NCBI GenBank assembly: GCA_000717735.1
Contig: JOBE01000006.1
Coordinates: 62,001 to 126,000 of the forward strand
Reading direction: 5' to 3'
From: Streptomyces griseoluteus
Lineage (GTDB): Bacteria; Actinomycetota; Actinomycetes; Streptomycetales; Streptomycetaceae
Length of the DNA: 64,000 nt
Positions 26,914 through 35,251 of this stretch are shown piece after piece. Every line of letters starts with the position of its first letter. Position 1 is the first letter of the stretch. Made by a program: the position numbers and the translations under genes. The notes under the pieces are model-generated. The model had not been told where the DNA came from and made no database searches. It worked only from the letters and a program-made list of their open reading frames with translations.

Positions 26914-28098
26914 GTGAGAGCGACAGCCAGCAAGAACATGTCCCGCCGGTCCCTGCTGCGCGGCATCGGCGGTGCCGCGAGCCTGCTCGCCGCCGGCTGC
27001 GGCGTCCCCGCCGCGTACGTCGACGAGCGGGACCGGGCGGGCCGCGACCTCTCGGCGCGCGAACGGACGCTCGACTTCGCCAACTGGCCGCTCTACATCG
27101 ACACCGACGACGAGGACACCCGGAAGCGGCCGACCCTCGACGCCTTCGGCGGGCGCACCGGGATCTCCGTCCGGTACACCGAGGAGATCAACGACAACGA
27201 CGAGTTCTTCGGCAAGATCGGCCCGTCCCTGATGAACCACCAGGAGACCGGGCGCGACCTGATCGTCGTCAGCGACTGGATGGCCGCCCGCTTCGTCCGT
27301 CTCGGCTGGGCCCAGGAGATGGACCGCGCCAAGCAGCCGCACGTCGCCGCCCACCTCGACCCGCAGCTGCGGACGCCCGCCTTCGACCGGGGACGGCGGC
27401 ACAGCGTCCCCTGGCAGTCCGGGATCACCGGCATCGCGTACAACCGGCGGAAGCTCGGCCGCGAACTCCGCTCCACCGGGGAGCTGTGGGCCGACGACCT
27501 GCGCGGCAAGGTGACCCTGCTCTCCGGGCTCGACGAGTCCTTCGCCCTGCTCATGCAGGGCAACGGCGTCGACGTCACGCGGTGGACCGGCGACGACTTC
27601 CACGCCCTGTGCGAGCAGGTCGAGCGGCTGGTCCGCGCGAAGCACATCCGCCGCTTCACCGGCAACGACTACATCAAGGACCTGTCCACCGGTGACGTGC
27701 TGGCCTGCCAGGCGTACTCCGGTGACGTCATCCAGCTCCAGGCCGACAACCCGGACATCGAGTTCGTCGTCCCCGAGGAGGGCGGTGAGCTGTGGGCCGA
27801 GTCCCTGCTGATCCCCAACCGGGCCCGGCACAAGGCCAACGCGGAGAAGCTCGTCGACTACTACTACGAGCCCGAGGTCGCCGCCGAACTCGCCGCCTGG
27901 GTCAACTACGTCTGCCCGGTGCCGGCCGCGCAGGACGTCCTCGCGGACTCCGGCGACGAGGAACTGGTGGCCCTCGCGGAGGACCCGCTGGTCTTCCCGG
28001 ACGCCGCCATGCGGGGAAGGCTCGCCATCGCCCGGGACATCACGGCGGAGGAGCGGCAGTCCTTCGCCAGGAGGTGGAACGCGATCGTGGGGCTCTGA
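26914..28098 (+). CDS. Polyamine-type ABC substrate-binding lipoprotein (orphan)
   Basis: 394 residues from GTG 26914 (ATG 26938 is an alternative). The N-terminus has a twin-arginine-like SRRSLLRG followed by a lipobox LAAGC, so it is probably a Tat-exported lipoprotein. The body is a PotD/PotF-like binding protein: TLDFANWPLYIDTDDED, IVVSDWMAARFVRLGW, RRFTGNDYIKDLSTGD and YYYEPEVAAELAAWVNYVCP. It is clearly paralogous to the protein at 37.5 kb. No permease or ATPase accompanies it, so it may share the transporter at 38.8-41.7 kb. Confidence 0.88.
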   Translation: MRATASKNMSRRSLLRGIGGAASLLAAGCGVPAAYVDERDRAGRDLSARERTLDFANWPLYIDTDDEDTRKRPTLDAFGGRTGISVRYTEEINDNDEFFGKIGPSLMNHQETGRDLIVVSDWMAARFVRLGWAQEMDRAKQPHVAAHLDPQLRTPAFDRGRRHSVPWQSGITGIAYNRRKLGRELRSTGELWADDLRGKVTLLSGLDESFALLMQGNGVDVTRWTGDDFHALCEQVERLVRAKHIRRFTGNDYIKDLSTGDVLACQAYSGDVIQLQADNPDIEFVVPEEGGELWAESLLIPNRARHKANAEKLVDYYYEPEVAAELAAWVNYVCPVPAAQDVLADSGDEELVALAEDPLVFPDAAMRGRLAIARDITAEERQSFARRWNAIVGL

Positions 28099-28117
28099 GG
28101 GCCCGCACACTCAAGTT

Positions 28118-28145
28118 TTGAACACGTTCATAAAAGGCGTACGCT
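28118..28145 (+). promoter_or_regulatory. Promoter with TetR-like operator, probably giving a leaderless mRNA
   Basis: TTGAAC (28118-28123) and TACGCT (28140-28145) with a 16-base spacer. The perfect palindrome TGAAC-AC-GTTCA (28119-28130) covers the -35 element, a typical TetR-type site. The ATG of the following gene is only six bases after the -10 box, so transcription would start at or next to the start codon. Confidence 0.65.
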
Positions 28146-28151
28146 GCGATC

Positions 28152-28691
28152 ATGAGCGACACGAACGGGCCGAGAGCCCTTCTTCGGCGTATACGCGTCT
28201 GGCTGATCGTCTTCGTCGTCTGCCTGGTCCTGAGCGGGGTCACCGCCTTCCCGCTCGTCACCGAACTCCGCCTCCTCGACGACTCGCTCGACGGGTGGGC
28301 GGCGCCCGTGGCCGAACTCCTTCCCGGGCTCGCCGAGTGGATCGACCGGGTGAGGGGCGGGCTCGAGACCGCCGACGAGCAGGCCCCGTACCTGCTCTAC
28401 GGCACCGACTGGCTGGCCTTCGCCCATCTCGTCATCGCCGTCGCCTTCTACGGCGCCTACCGCGACCCCGTCCGCAACGTCTGGGTCGTCGAGTTCGGCA
28501 TGATCGCCTGCGTCGGCATCATCCCGCTCGCCCTGATCTGCGGACCCCTCAGGGACATCCCCTTCTGGTGGTCGGTCATCGACATGTCCTTCGGCGTCAT
28601 CGGGATCCTGCCGCTGCTCCACGTACGCCGGATGATCAAACGGCTTGAGGCCGGGACCGGCACCGAGACCGTTCAGTCCGGCAGGCCGTAG
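28152..28691 (+). CDS. Conserved hypothetical membrane protein
   Basis: 179 residues, family not recognised. Four hydrophobic segments are visible: VWLIVFVVCLVLSGVTAF, WLAFAHLVIAVAFYGAY, VEFGMIACVGIIPLALICG and VIDMSFGVIGILPLL, separated by a hydrophilic loop of about 50 residues after the first. Its start codon is where transcription appears to begin (leaderless). Its 3' end overlaps the convergent serine hydrolase gene by 19 bases. Confidence 0.82.
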   Translation: MSDTNGPRALLRRIRVWLIVFVVCLVLSGVTAFPLVTELRLLDDSLDGWAAPVAELLPGLAEWIDRVRGGLETADEQAPYLLYGTDWLAFAHLVIAVAFYGAYRDPVRNVWVVEFGMIACVGIIPLALICGPLRDIPFWWSVIDMSFGVIGILPLLHVRRMIKRLEAGTGTETVQSGRP

Positions 28692-29848
28692 GCCGCCACC
28701 ATCAGGCCGAGGGCCGTCGGGTTCATGTCCTGGCCCTTGGCGTCGGTGGAGTTGACGCTGTAGACGAGGGTGCGCGCGCCGTCGCGGGTCGAGGCGACGG
28801 CCGCGTTGTAGCCCCAGCGGCCGCCCGTCTTGCCCCACACCTCACGCCCGCCGAGCCGCTTCATCGACAGGCCGGCGGAGTACGCGGCCGGGGCGCCGGT
28901 CTTCACGTCCGGCACCCGCGGCAGGGTGAACATCTCCTCCAGGAGCGGCCCGCGGACCAGTCGGCCCGCGAACAGCTCCCGGGTGAACCGCTCCAGGTCG
29001 GCGGTGGTCGACACCAGATCGCCCGCCGCCCAGCCGTCCGTCGTCCCCCAGACGGACACGTCCCGCAGGCCGGTCGTCCCGTCGTCGAGCCGCATCGTCT
29101 GGTAGCCGTGGTTGTACGGTCCGGTCATCTCGGCGGCCGTGCCCGGGAAGTACGTGTCCCGCAGGCCGAGCGGGCGCAGGACGAGGCGCTCCACCTGGCT
29201 CTCGTACGAGGCGCCCGTCGCCCGCTCCGCGATGAGGCCGGCGACCGTGTAGCCGATGTTCAGGTAGTGCTGCCGGGTGCCCGGCCGGAACTCGCGCGGC
29301 TTCGCCGTCGCCGAACGGATCATCGCCTCCGGCGTGTGGACCTGGAAGCGGTTCGCGTACCACTCCTCCACCGTCTCGCCCTGGAAGTCGGGGGCCGGGA
29401 TGCCGTGGGTGTGGTTCAGGAGCTGGCGGACGGTCACCGTGGCGTAGCGGCCGGGGATCAGGTCCGGGAGGTACGAGCGGGCCGTGCGGTCCAGGTCGAT
29501 CCGGCCCTCGGCGGCCAGCCGGAGGACGGTCGCCGCCGTGAACACCTTCGTCACCGAACCGGCCCGGAAGCGGGCGGCCGGGTCCGCAGGGGCGTTCGTC
29601 ACCAGGTCGTGGACGCCCGAACTGCCCTGCCAGGAACCCTCGGTGCCGCCGACCCGGACGAGCGCGGCGGTGGCGTCGGCGCGGGGGAGTCCCGCGATGA
29701 CCGCGCTCAGGTCCGGACTCGTCGTGCGGGGTGCCTGGGACGCGGCCGTCGCCGGAACCGGCGCCGCGAAGGCCGGGGTCAGTGCCGGTCCTGCGGCGAC
29801 GCCCAGGAGCAGCGTCGCGGCGAGCAGCGTGCGGGTGGACTTCCTCAT
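28673..29848 (-). CDS. Secreted serine hydrolase of the beta-lactamase/D-Ala-D-Ala carboxypeptidase family
   Basis: 391 residues from ATG 29848 (GGAG six bases upstream; an in-frame TTG at 29854 is poorer). A Sec signal peptide ending near AFA-AP is followed by a class C-type fold with the nucleophile SVTK, the Tyr of QHYLNIGY (YxN) and the KTG motif in VWGKTGGRWG. It probably acts on D-amino-acid peptides or esters outside the cell. Convergent, with a slight overlap, to the membrane protein gene. Confidence 0.9.
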   Translation of the reverse strand: MRKSTRTLLAATLLLGVAAGPALTPAFAAPVPATAASQAPRTTSPDLSAVIAGLPRADATAALVRVGGTEGSWQGSSGVHDLVTNAPADPAARFRAGSVTKVFTAATVLRLAAEGRIDLDRTARSYLPDLIPGRYATVTVRQLLNHTHGIPAPDFQGETVEEWYANRFQVHTPEAMIRSATAKPREFRPGTRQHYLNIGYTVAGLIAERATGASYESQVERLVLRPLGLRDTYFPGTAAEMTGPYNHGYQTMRLDDGTTGLRDVSVWGTTDGWAAGDLVSTTADLERFTRELFAGRLVRGPLLEEMFTLPRVPDVKTGAPAAYSAGLSMKRLGGREVWGKTGGRWGYNAAVASTRDGARTLVYSVNSTDAKGQDMNPTALGLMVAAYGLPD

Positions 29849-29944
29849 GGTCAACTCCGGTGGTGTGAGCCCTTGTTCTCGATGGCTCCATCCTGCTGAC
29901 CAGGGACGACGAGCGGATCGCCCGCACCGGCGGTCTTCGGCGGG

Positions 29945-30652
29945 TCAGTTCCTCCCCGGCGCGGGGGAGCCGCCTCCCTCCGCCGGGGGAGAGCCCACGG
30001 CCACGAGGCCCGTCTCGTACGCGCAGATCACCGCCTGGATCCGGTCGCGCAGACCGAGCTTGGCGAGCACGTTCCCCACGTGGGTCTTCACCGTGTGGTC
30101 GCTGACCACCAGCTCCGCCGCGATCTCCGCGTTGGACAGACCGCGCGCGAGGAGCAGCAGCGTCTCGCGCTCCCGGCCCGTCAGCACGTCGAGCCGGGGG
30201 TCAGGGCCCGGGGCGGTCCGGCGCGGGCCGCCCGCCGTGTACTGCTCCACGAGCCGCCGGGCCACGGACGGCGCGAGCAGCGAGTCGCCCGCCGCCACCA
30301 CCCGCACCGCGTGCACCAGGTCGTCCCGCCGCACGTCCTTGAGGAGGAAGCCGCTCGCCCCCGCGTGCAGCGCCTCGTACACGTACGCGTCGGTGTCGAA
30401 GGTCGTCAGGATCACCGTCCGGCACGCGGAGCCCATGGCGCTGATCGCCCGGCAGGCCTCGATGCCGTCGGTCCCGGGCATCCGGATGTCGAGCAGCGCC
30501 ACGTCCGGCGCGTGCCGGCGCACCGCCTCGACCGCCGCCGCCCCGTCCCCGGCCTCCGCCACCACCTCGATGTCCGGCTGCACGTCCAGGATCATCGCGA
30601 AGCCGCTGCGGACCAGCTCCTGGTCGTCCGCGACCACCACCCGGATCGTCAT
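29945..30652 (-). CDS. NarL/LuxR-type response regulator
   Basis: 235 residues. Receiver domain with acidic residues Asp9-Asp10, phospho-acceptor Asp55 (DVALLDIRMPG) and Lys in GFLLKDV. The C-terminal LuxR helix-turn-helix reads LTGRERETLLLLARGLSNAEIAAELVVSDHTVKTHV. Its start overlaps the stop of the kinase gene (ATGA), making an obvious cognate pair. Confidence 0.94.
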   Translation of the reverse strand: MTIRVVVADDQELVRSGFAMILDVQPDIEVVAEAGDGAAAVEAVRRHAPDVALLDIRMPGTDGIEACRAISAMGSACRTVILTTFDTDAYVYEALHAGASGFLLKDVRRDDLVHAVRVVAAGDSLLAPSVARRLVEQYTAGGPRRTAPGPDPRLDVLTGRERETLLLLARGLSNAEIAAELVVSDHTVKTHVGNVLAKLGLRDRIQAVICAYETGLVAVGSPPAEGGGSPAPGRN

Positions 30653-31833
30653 GTCCCCACCTCCGCCGTGCGCGGTACGGGAAGCAGGGCCCGCACCTCG
30701 AACCCTCTGCCGCCCGGTCCCGGGCCCGTCGTCGCCGACCCGCCGTGGGCGGCGGCCCGCTCCCTGATGCCGACGAGACCGTGCCCGCCGGGGCCGCTCT
30801 GCGGGCCGCGCCCGTCGTCCGTCACCGTGACCCGCAGGACGCCGTCCGCGTGGGCGAGGCGTACCTCGACCGTGCGGGCGGCCGCGTGCTTGACGACGTT
30901 CGTCAGCGCCTCCTGCACGATCCGGTAGGCGTGCGCGCCCGTCGCCGTGGGCAGGGCCCGTACCCCGCCCTCCGTCGTGTACGAGACGTCCAGGCCGCTG
31001 CTCCTGACCCGCGCCAACAGCTCGGGGAGCGCGGCGAGGTCCGGTTGCGGCTCCCTCGGCGCTGCGCCCCCAGCTCCCTCCGCGCCGTCGCGCAGGAGTC
31101 CCAGCATCTGCCGCAGCTGGGTCATCGCCTCGCGGCCGGTCTCCGAGATCGCCTCGAACGCGGCCTCGGCGCGCTCCGGAGCCGCCCGCACCGCCACCGG
31201 GCCCGCCTCCGCCTGCACGATCATCAGGCTGACCGCGTGCGACAGGATGTCGTGCATCTCCCGTGCGATCCTGGCCCGTTCGCGCGCGGCGGCCCGCTCG
31301 GCCTCGATCAGATGGGCGCGCTGCCGGGCGTCCTGCAGCCGGCCGAAGACGTATGCGGCGACGAACACGAAGAGCGAGAACGTCAGTTCACGCACCGACT
31401 GGGTGTTGAGCCACACCGAGACCGGCACCGCGACCAGCATGAGCCCCGCCGTCGCGAGCCGCTTCCACGGGGAGGAGAGCAGCGCGATCGTGTAGACGAT
31501 GACGAGTCCGGTGTACGGCAGCGGCTGCCCGGGCCCCTCCACGGCCACCTTGTACAGCGCGCTCGCCGCCGTGATCGCGAGCAGCACGGCGACGGGAGCC
31601 CGCCGCCGCCAGACGAGGGGCAGCACCGTGAGCGTCGTGAGTCCGTACGCGGCCCAGGTCGCCGGTTCGAGTCCGGGCGCGCGCGGCACCACGAACGGCA
31701 TCGTCATCGCCGCCTGGACGAGCAGGGCGATCCCGACGTCCACCGCCCAGGGGTTCGCCGCGCCCCAGACGCGCGCCCGTTCCCACCGGCCGCGCACGTC
31801 CGCCCGGATGCCCCCCGGCCCCCGTATGCCCAT
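30649..31833 (-). CDS. Two-component sensor histidine kinase (NarX/DesK class)
   Basis: 394 residues. An N-terminal membrane region with four to five segments (about residues 30-165) is followed by a HisKA_3 dimerisation helix with phospho-acceptor His ~194 (RIAREMHDILSHAVSLM) and an HATPase with YRIVQEALTNVVKHA and DDGRGPQSGPGGHGLVGIRERA. No extracellular sensor domain is visible, so the signal may be membrane-related. The reading frame is open upstream through the methyltransferase gene, but ATG 31833 begins the kinase. Confidence 0.92.
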   Translation of the reverse strand: MGIRGPGGIRADVRGRWERARVWGAANPWAVDVGIALLVQAAMTMPFVVPRAPGLEPATWAAYGLTTLTVLPLVWRRRAPVAVLLAITAASALYKVAVEGPGQPLPYTGLVIVYTIALLSSPWKRLATAGLMLVAVPVSVWLNTQSVRELTFSLFVFVAAYVFGRLQDARQRAHLIEAERAAARERARIAREMHDILSHAVSLMIVQAEAGPVAVRAAPERAEAAFEAISETGREAMTQLRQMLGLLRDGAEGAGGAAPREPQPDLAALPELLARVRSSGLDVSYTTEGGVRALPTATGAHAYRIVQEALTNVVKHAAARTVEVRLAHADGVLRVTVTDDGRGPQSGPGGHGLVGIRERAAAHGGSATTGPGPGGRGFEVRALLPVPRTAEVGT

Positions 31834-32618
31834 TACGGCTTGCGGCCCACGGCGCCGAACTGCGCCACCGTGTGCCCCGCGGCGGAGGCGGGGCGCCAGC
31901 GCGCGCAGGACACGACGCCCGGCTCCAGGACGTCGAGGCCGTCGAGGAAGGAGACGAACTCGGCACGGTCGCGTGCGGTGATCGGCGGGGTCGCGTTCTC
32001 GTTCCAGAAGGCCATCGCGGCCTTGTTGCCCTCGCCGCCCAGCTCCGGCTCCAGCGTCGGATGGGTCAGCACCAGATAGCTGCCGGAGGGGACGGCGGCC
32101 ATCAGGGTCCGCACGATCGACCGGGCCTCCTCGGTGTCCAGGACGAAGTTGAGGATGCCGAGCATCATCACCGCGACCGGCCGGGAGAGGTCGAGCGTCG
32201 CCGCGGCCGCCGCCACGATCCTCTCCGGGGCGTGCGCGTCGGCGTCCACGTACTCGGTCCTGCCCTCCGGCGTACCGGTCAGCAGCGCGCGGGCGTGGGT
32301 GAGGACGATCGGGTCGTTGTCGACGTAGACGATCCGGGCGTCGGGCGCGACCCGCTGCGCCACCTCGTGGGTGTTGTCGGCGGTCGGCAGGCCCGTACCG
32401 ATGTCCAGGAACTGGCGTACGCCCGCCTCGGCGGCCAGATGGGTCACCGCACGGCCCAGGAACGCCCGGTCCGCGCGCGCCACTTCGCCGATGCTCGGGT
32501 AGAAGGCGGTGACCTGGTCGCCGACGGCGCGGTCCACCGGGTAGTTGTCCTTGCCGCCCAGCCAGTAGTTCCACACCCGGGCGTTGTGGGCGACGTCGGT
32601 CCTGATCCGGTCGTTCAT
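31833..32618 (-). CDS. SAM-dependent methyltransferase, DUF574/PF04672 type
   Basis: 261 residues. It has the family opening NDRIRTDVAHNARVWNYWLGGKDNYPVDR and the SAM-binding loop FLDIGTGLPTADNTHE, followed by VYVDNDPIVLTHARALL. This large actinomycete family has no general substrate; many members accompany secondary metabolism or regulators. The TAA stop overlaps the kinase ATG and the start overlaps the GDPD stop, so it lies in one transcript with the two-component genes. Confidence 0.88.
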   Translation of the reverse strand: MNDRIRTDVAHNARVWNYWLGGKDNYPVDRAVGDQVTAFYPSIGEVARADRAFLGRAVTHLAAEAGVRQFLDIGTGLPTADNTHEVAQRVAPDARIVYVDNDPIVLTHARALLTGTPEGRTEYVDADAHAPERIVAAAAATLDLSRPVAVMMLGILNFVLDTEEARSIVRTLMAAVPSGSYLVLTHPTLEPELGGEGNKAAMAFWNENATPPITARDRAEFVSFLDGLDVLEPGVVSCARWRPASAAGHTVAQFGAVGRKP

Positions 32619-33376
32619 GCTGCCTGGGCCTTTCGCAGGACGGCGGTGAGTGCGTCGACCCGGTTCGTGGTGACCGCGTCGACCCCGTTCATGATCAGCT
32701 TACGCATGGTGCGAGGGGTGTCCGCGGTCCAGGCCGAGACCAGCATCCCGTCCCGGTGCACCCGCTCGGTCAGCCCCCGACTCACCAGGCCGAAGCGGTA
32801 GTTGAGCCACCGCGGCCGTACCACGTCCAGCAGCACGGGCCGGGGCGGGGCGAGCGAGGTCCAGGTCAGGGCGATCTCGGCGTTCGGGTCGGCGGCGCGC
32901 ACCTGGAGCATGGCGACGGCCCCGGCGCAGTAGTAGACCCGCTCCCCGGCGCCGCACTCGCGGACCGTCCCCACGATCGTGCGGACCGAGCTCTCGTCGC
33001 CGCCCGGCAGGTCCAGCATCAGACGGTTCTCGCCGGCGGTCAGCAGTGCCTCGCGCAGGGTCGGTACCCCGCCGTACGTCAGCTCGCGGACCTGCTCGTA
33101 CGTGAGCGCGGCGAGGGGCCGGTCGTGGCGCCACAGGCGCTTGAGGGTGTCGTCGTGGAGGAGGACCGGCACCCGGTCCTTCGTCAGCCGGACGTCGATC
33201 TCGACCGCGCCCGCGCCCCGCTCGATCGCCGAGCCGATCGAGCGGAGCGTGTTCTCGCGGACGCGGTACGGGTCGCCGCGATGACCGACCACGGTGACGG
33301 GCGGTCTCCCCGCGGCTTCCCTCGCGGCGGTCAGGTCCCTCGCGGCGGTCGGGTCCATGGCGGTGTCGGAGTCCAT
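32615..33376 (-). CDS. Glycerophosphodiester phosphodiesterase family protein
   Basis: 253 residues from ATG 33376. TIM-barrel GDPD motifs: VGHRGDPYRVRENTLRSIGSAIERGAGAVEIDVRLTKD with the catalytic His and metal-binding Glu/Asp, then VPVLLHDDTLKR. The C-terminal part (VSAWTADTPRTMRKLIMNGVDAVTTNR) is also typical. No signal peptide, so likely cytoplasmic. It probably releases glycerol-3-phosphate from deacylated phospholipids. It overlaps the methyltransferase start (ATGA). Confidence 0.9.
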   Translation of the reverse strand: MDSDTAMDPTAARDLTAAREAAGRPPVTVVGHRGDPYRVRENTLRSIGSAIERGAGAVEIDVRLTKDRVPVLLHDDTLKRLWRHDRPLAALTYEQVRELTYGGVPTLREALLTAGENRLMLDLPGGDESSVRTIVGTVRECGAGERVYYCAGAVAMLQVRAADPNAEIALTWTSLAPPRPVLLDVVRPRWLNYRFGLVSRGLTERVHRDGMLVSAWTADTPRTMRKLIMNGVDAVTTNRVDALTAVLRKAQAA

Positions 33377-33395
33377 GGCCCCATTCTCGCCGCCC

Positions 33396-34427
33396 TCAGC
33401 GTGCGAGCCAGCTGTCGGTGTACGTGTCGATCTCGGCGGCGATCCTCGACTTGCCGGCCGCGTCGAGGAAGGAGGCCTCCACGGCGTTCTTGGCGAGGGC
33501 GGCGACACCGCGCTCGTCGAGGCCGAGGAGACGGGCGGCGACCGCGTACTCGTTGTTGAGGTCGGTGCCGAACATCGGCGGGTCGTCGCTGTTGACCGTG
33601 ACGAGGACCCCGGCCTCCACCATCCGCCGGATCGGGTGCTCGTCCAGGGTGGCGACGGCGCGCGTGGCGATGTTCGAGGTCGGGCAGACCTCCAGGGCGA
33701 TGCGGTGCTCCGCCAGGTGGGCGAGGAGCGCCGGGTCCTGGACCGAACTGGTGCCGTGGCCGATGCGCTCGGCGCCCAGGTCGTTGATCGCGTCCCAGAC
33801 CGTCTGCGGTCCCGTCGTCTCGCCGGCGTGCGGGACGGAGCGCAGACCCGCCGCCCGCGCCAGGTCGAAGTACGGCTTGAACTGCGGACGCGGCACCCCG
33901 ATCTCCGGGCCGCCGAGACCGAAGGAGACCAGGCCCTCGGGGCGGAGCCCGTCGGTCGTGGCGAGGCGGGCGGTCTCCTCGGCGGAGACGAGGCCGGCCT
34001 CGCCCGGGATGTCGAAGCACCAGCGCAGGACGGTGCCGAACTCGGCCTCCGCCGCCTTGCGGGCGTCCTCGATCGCCGCCATGAACGCGCGCTCGTCGAT
34101 GCCCCTGCGGGTGGAGGAGTAGGGGGTGATGGTCAGCTCGGCGTACCGGATGTTCTGCCGGGCCATGTCACGGGCGACCTCGAAGGTGAGCAGCCGGACG
34201 TCCTCCGGCGTGCGGACCAGGTCGACGACCGACAGGTAGACGTCGATGAAGTGTGCGAAGTCGGTGAACGTGAAGTAGTCGGCCAGCGCCTCCGGGTCCG
34301 TGGGGACCTTGGAGTCGGGGTGCCGGGCCGCCAGTTCGGCCACGATGCGGGGCGAGGCGGAGCCGACGTGGTGGACGTGCAGCTCGGCCTTGGGCAGGCC
34401 CGCGATGAAGGGATGGAGGTCGGTCAT
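33396..34427 (-). CDS. Adenosine deaminase family protein, probable aminodeoxyfutalosine deaminase
   Basis: 343 residues from ATG 34427. Metal and substrate motifs of adenosine deaminases are present: KAELHVHHVGSASP, SVPHAGETTGP, IGHGTSSVQDP and VNSDDPPMFG. The HVHHVGSAS sequence, instead of HLHLxGS, is the form known from streptomycete enzymes that deaminate 6-aminodeoxyfutalosine in menaquinone synthesis. The specific substrate is inferred from that motif and chromosomal position, not proven; ordinary adenosine deaminase is the alternative. The frame is open far upstream, but the family start is unambiguous. Confidence 0.88.
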   Translation of the reverse strand: MTDLHPFIAGLPKAELHVHHVGSASPRIVAELAARHPDSKVPTDPEALADYFTFTDFAHFIDVYLSVVDLVRTPEDVRLLTFEVARDMARQNIRYAELTITPYSSTRRGIDERAFMAAIEDARKAAEAEFGTVLRWCFDIPGEAGLVSAEETARLATTDGLRPEGLVSFGLGGPEIGVPRPQFKPYFDLARAAGLRSVPHAGETTGPQTVWDAINDLGAERIGHGTSSVQDPALLAHLAEHRIALEVCPTSNIATRAVATLDEHPIRRMVEAGVLVTVNSDDPPMFGTDLNNEYAVAARLLGLDERGVAALAKNAVEASFLDAAGKSRIAAEIDTYTDSWLAR

Positions 34428-34502
34428 CAGGTCATCGTAGGCCGGGCGGTTCCCCCGGAGGGGTGAGGTCGTAGCATGGCGGGACCATGATGGGGGAGGC
34501 CC

Positions 34503-35195
34503 ATGTCTGACAACCGAGACCAGTCGCGGGGTGGCTACGACCCGACGGACCCGTGGGCTCCGCCGAACCGCGACGGGGTGGAACTGAGCAAGCCGGCGAC
34601 GCCGACGCCGCCACCCGTGCACGACCAGATGACGGTCACGTCGATGCCGGCCGCCACCGGCCCCGGCGGTGACGTGCCACCGCCGCCGGTGGCCCCGGGC
34701 GGCCCGGCGGCCGCGCCCGGTACGTACGGCTACCCTGCGGCGAACACCCCCGGGGCGTACGGCTACCCGGCGGCCAACACCTCCGGCGCGTACGGCTATC
34801 CGGCCGCCCCGACCCCACCGCCGGCCTCCGGGTACGGCTACCCGGGATACGCCCAGGCCGGCTGGCAGCAGCCGAACAACGGGATGGGCATCGCCTCGAT
34901 GGTGCTGGGCATCTGCGCCGTCGTGCTGTCCTTCTGCTCGTACGGCATCCTCGGCCTGATCCTGGGCGGGATCGCGCTGCCCCTCGGGATCGTGGGCCGC
35001 AAGCGGCACCTGCGGGGCGAGGCGAGCAACAAGGGGCAGGCCGTCGCCGGCATCGCGCTCGGCTCCATCGGCATCGCCCTCGGCCTCGCGGGCATCGCGC
35101 TCATCATCTTCCTCGCGACGAAGGCGGACGAGTGGGACAAGAGCGGTGAGGACCCCTGGTCGTCGACCGGGACCTCCCTCAGCGCTCCGCGCTGA
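34503..35195 (+). CDS. DUF4190 family membrane protein with Pro/Gly/Tyr-rich N-terminus
   Basis: 230 residues. The first ~115 are hydrophilic and low-complexity, with three copies of a GxYGYPAANT-like repeat. Two hydrophobic segments follow (MGIASMVLGICAVVLSFCSYGILGL and AVAGIALGSIGIALGLAGIAL), the DUF4190 pattern. The function of this common actinobacterial family is unknown. GGGGGAGG precedes ATG 34503. Divergent from the deaminase gene and followed by a strong terminator. Confidence 0.85.
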   Translation: MSDNRDQSRGGYDPTDPWAPPNRDGVELSKPATPTPPPVHDQMTVTSMPAATGPGGDVPPPPVAPGGPAAAPGTYGYPAANTPGAYGYPAANTSGAYGYPAAPTPPPASGYGYPGYAQAGWQQPNNGMGIASMVLGICAVVLSFCSYGILGLILGGIALPLGIVGRKRHLRGEASNKGQAVAGIALGSIGIALGLAGIALIIFLATKADEWDKSGEDPWSSTGTSLSAPR

Positions 35196-35212
35196 GTCTC
35201 CGATGCCGTGAC

Positions 35213-35243
35213 GGGCCCCGCACCTCACCGAGGTGCGGGGCCC
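35213..35243. terminator. Bidirectional terminator
   Basis: Perfect 13-bp stem GGGCCCCGCACCT / AGGTGCGGGGCCC with a 5-base loop, placed between two convergent genes (stops at 35195 and 35252). Confidence 0.8.
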
Positions 35244-35251
35244 GGCGCGTC

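Noticed and set aside
29478..30767. Plus-strand frame opposite the serine hydrolase and response regulator
   Set aside because: Shadow frame; Ser/Arg-rich, no motif.
30649..32574. Apparent fusion of sequence upstream to the histidine kinase in one open frame
   Set aside because: The extra part lies over the methyltransferase gene in another frame and has no domain; ATG 31833 with stop/start overlap is the natural start.
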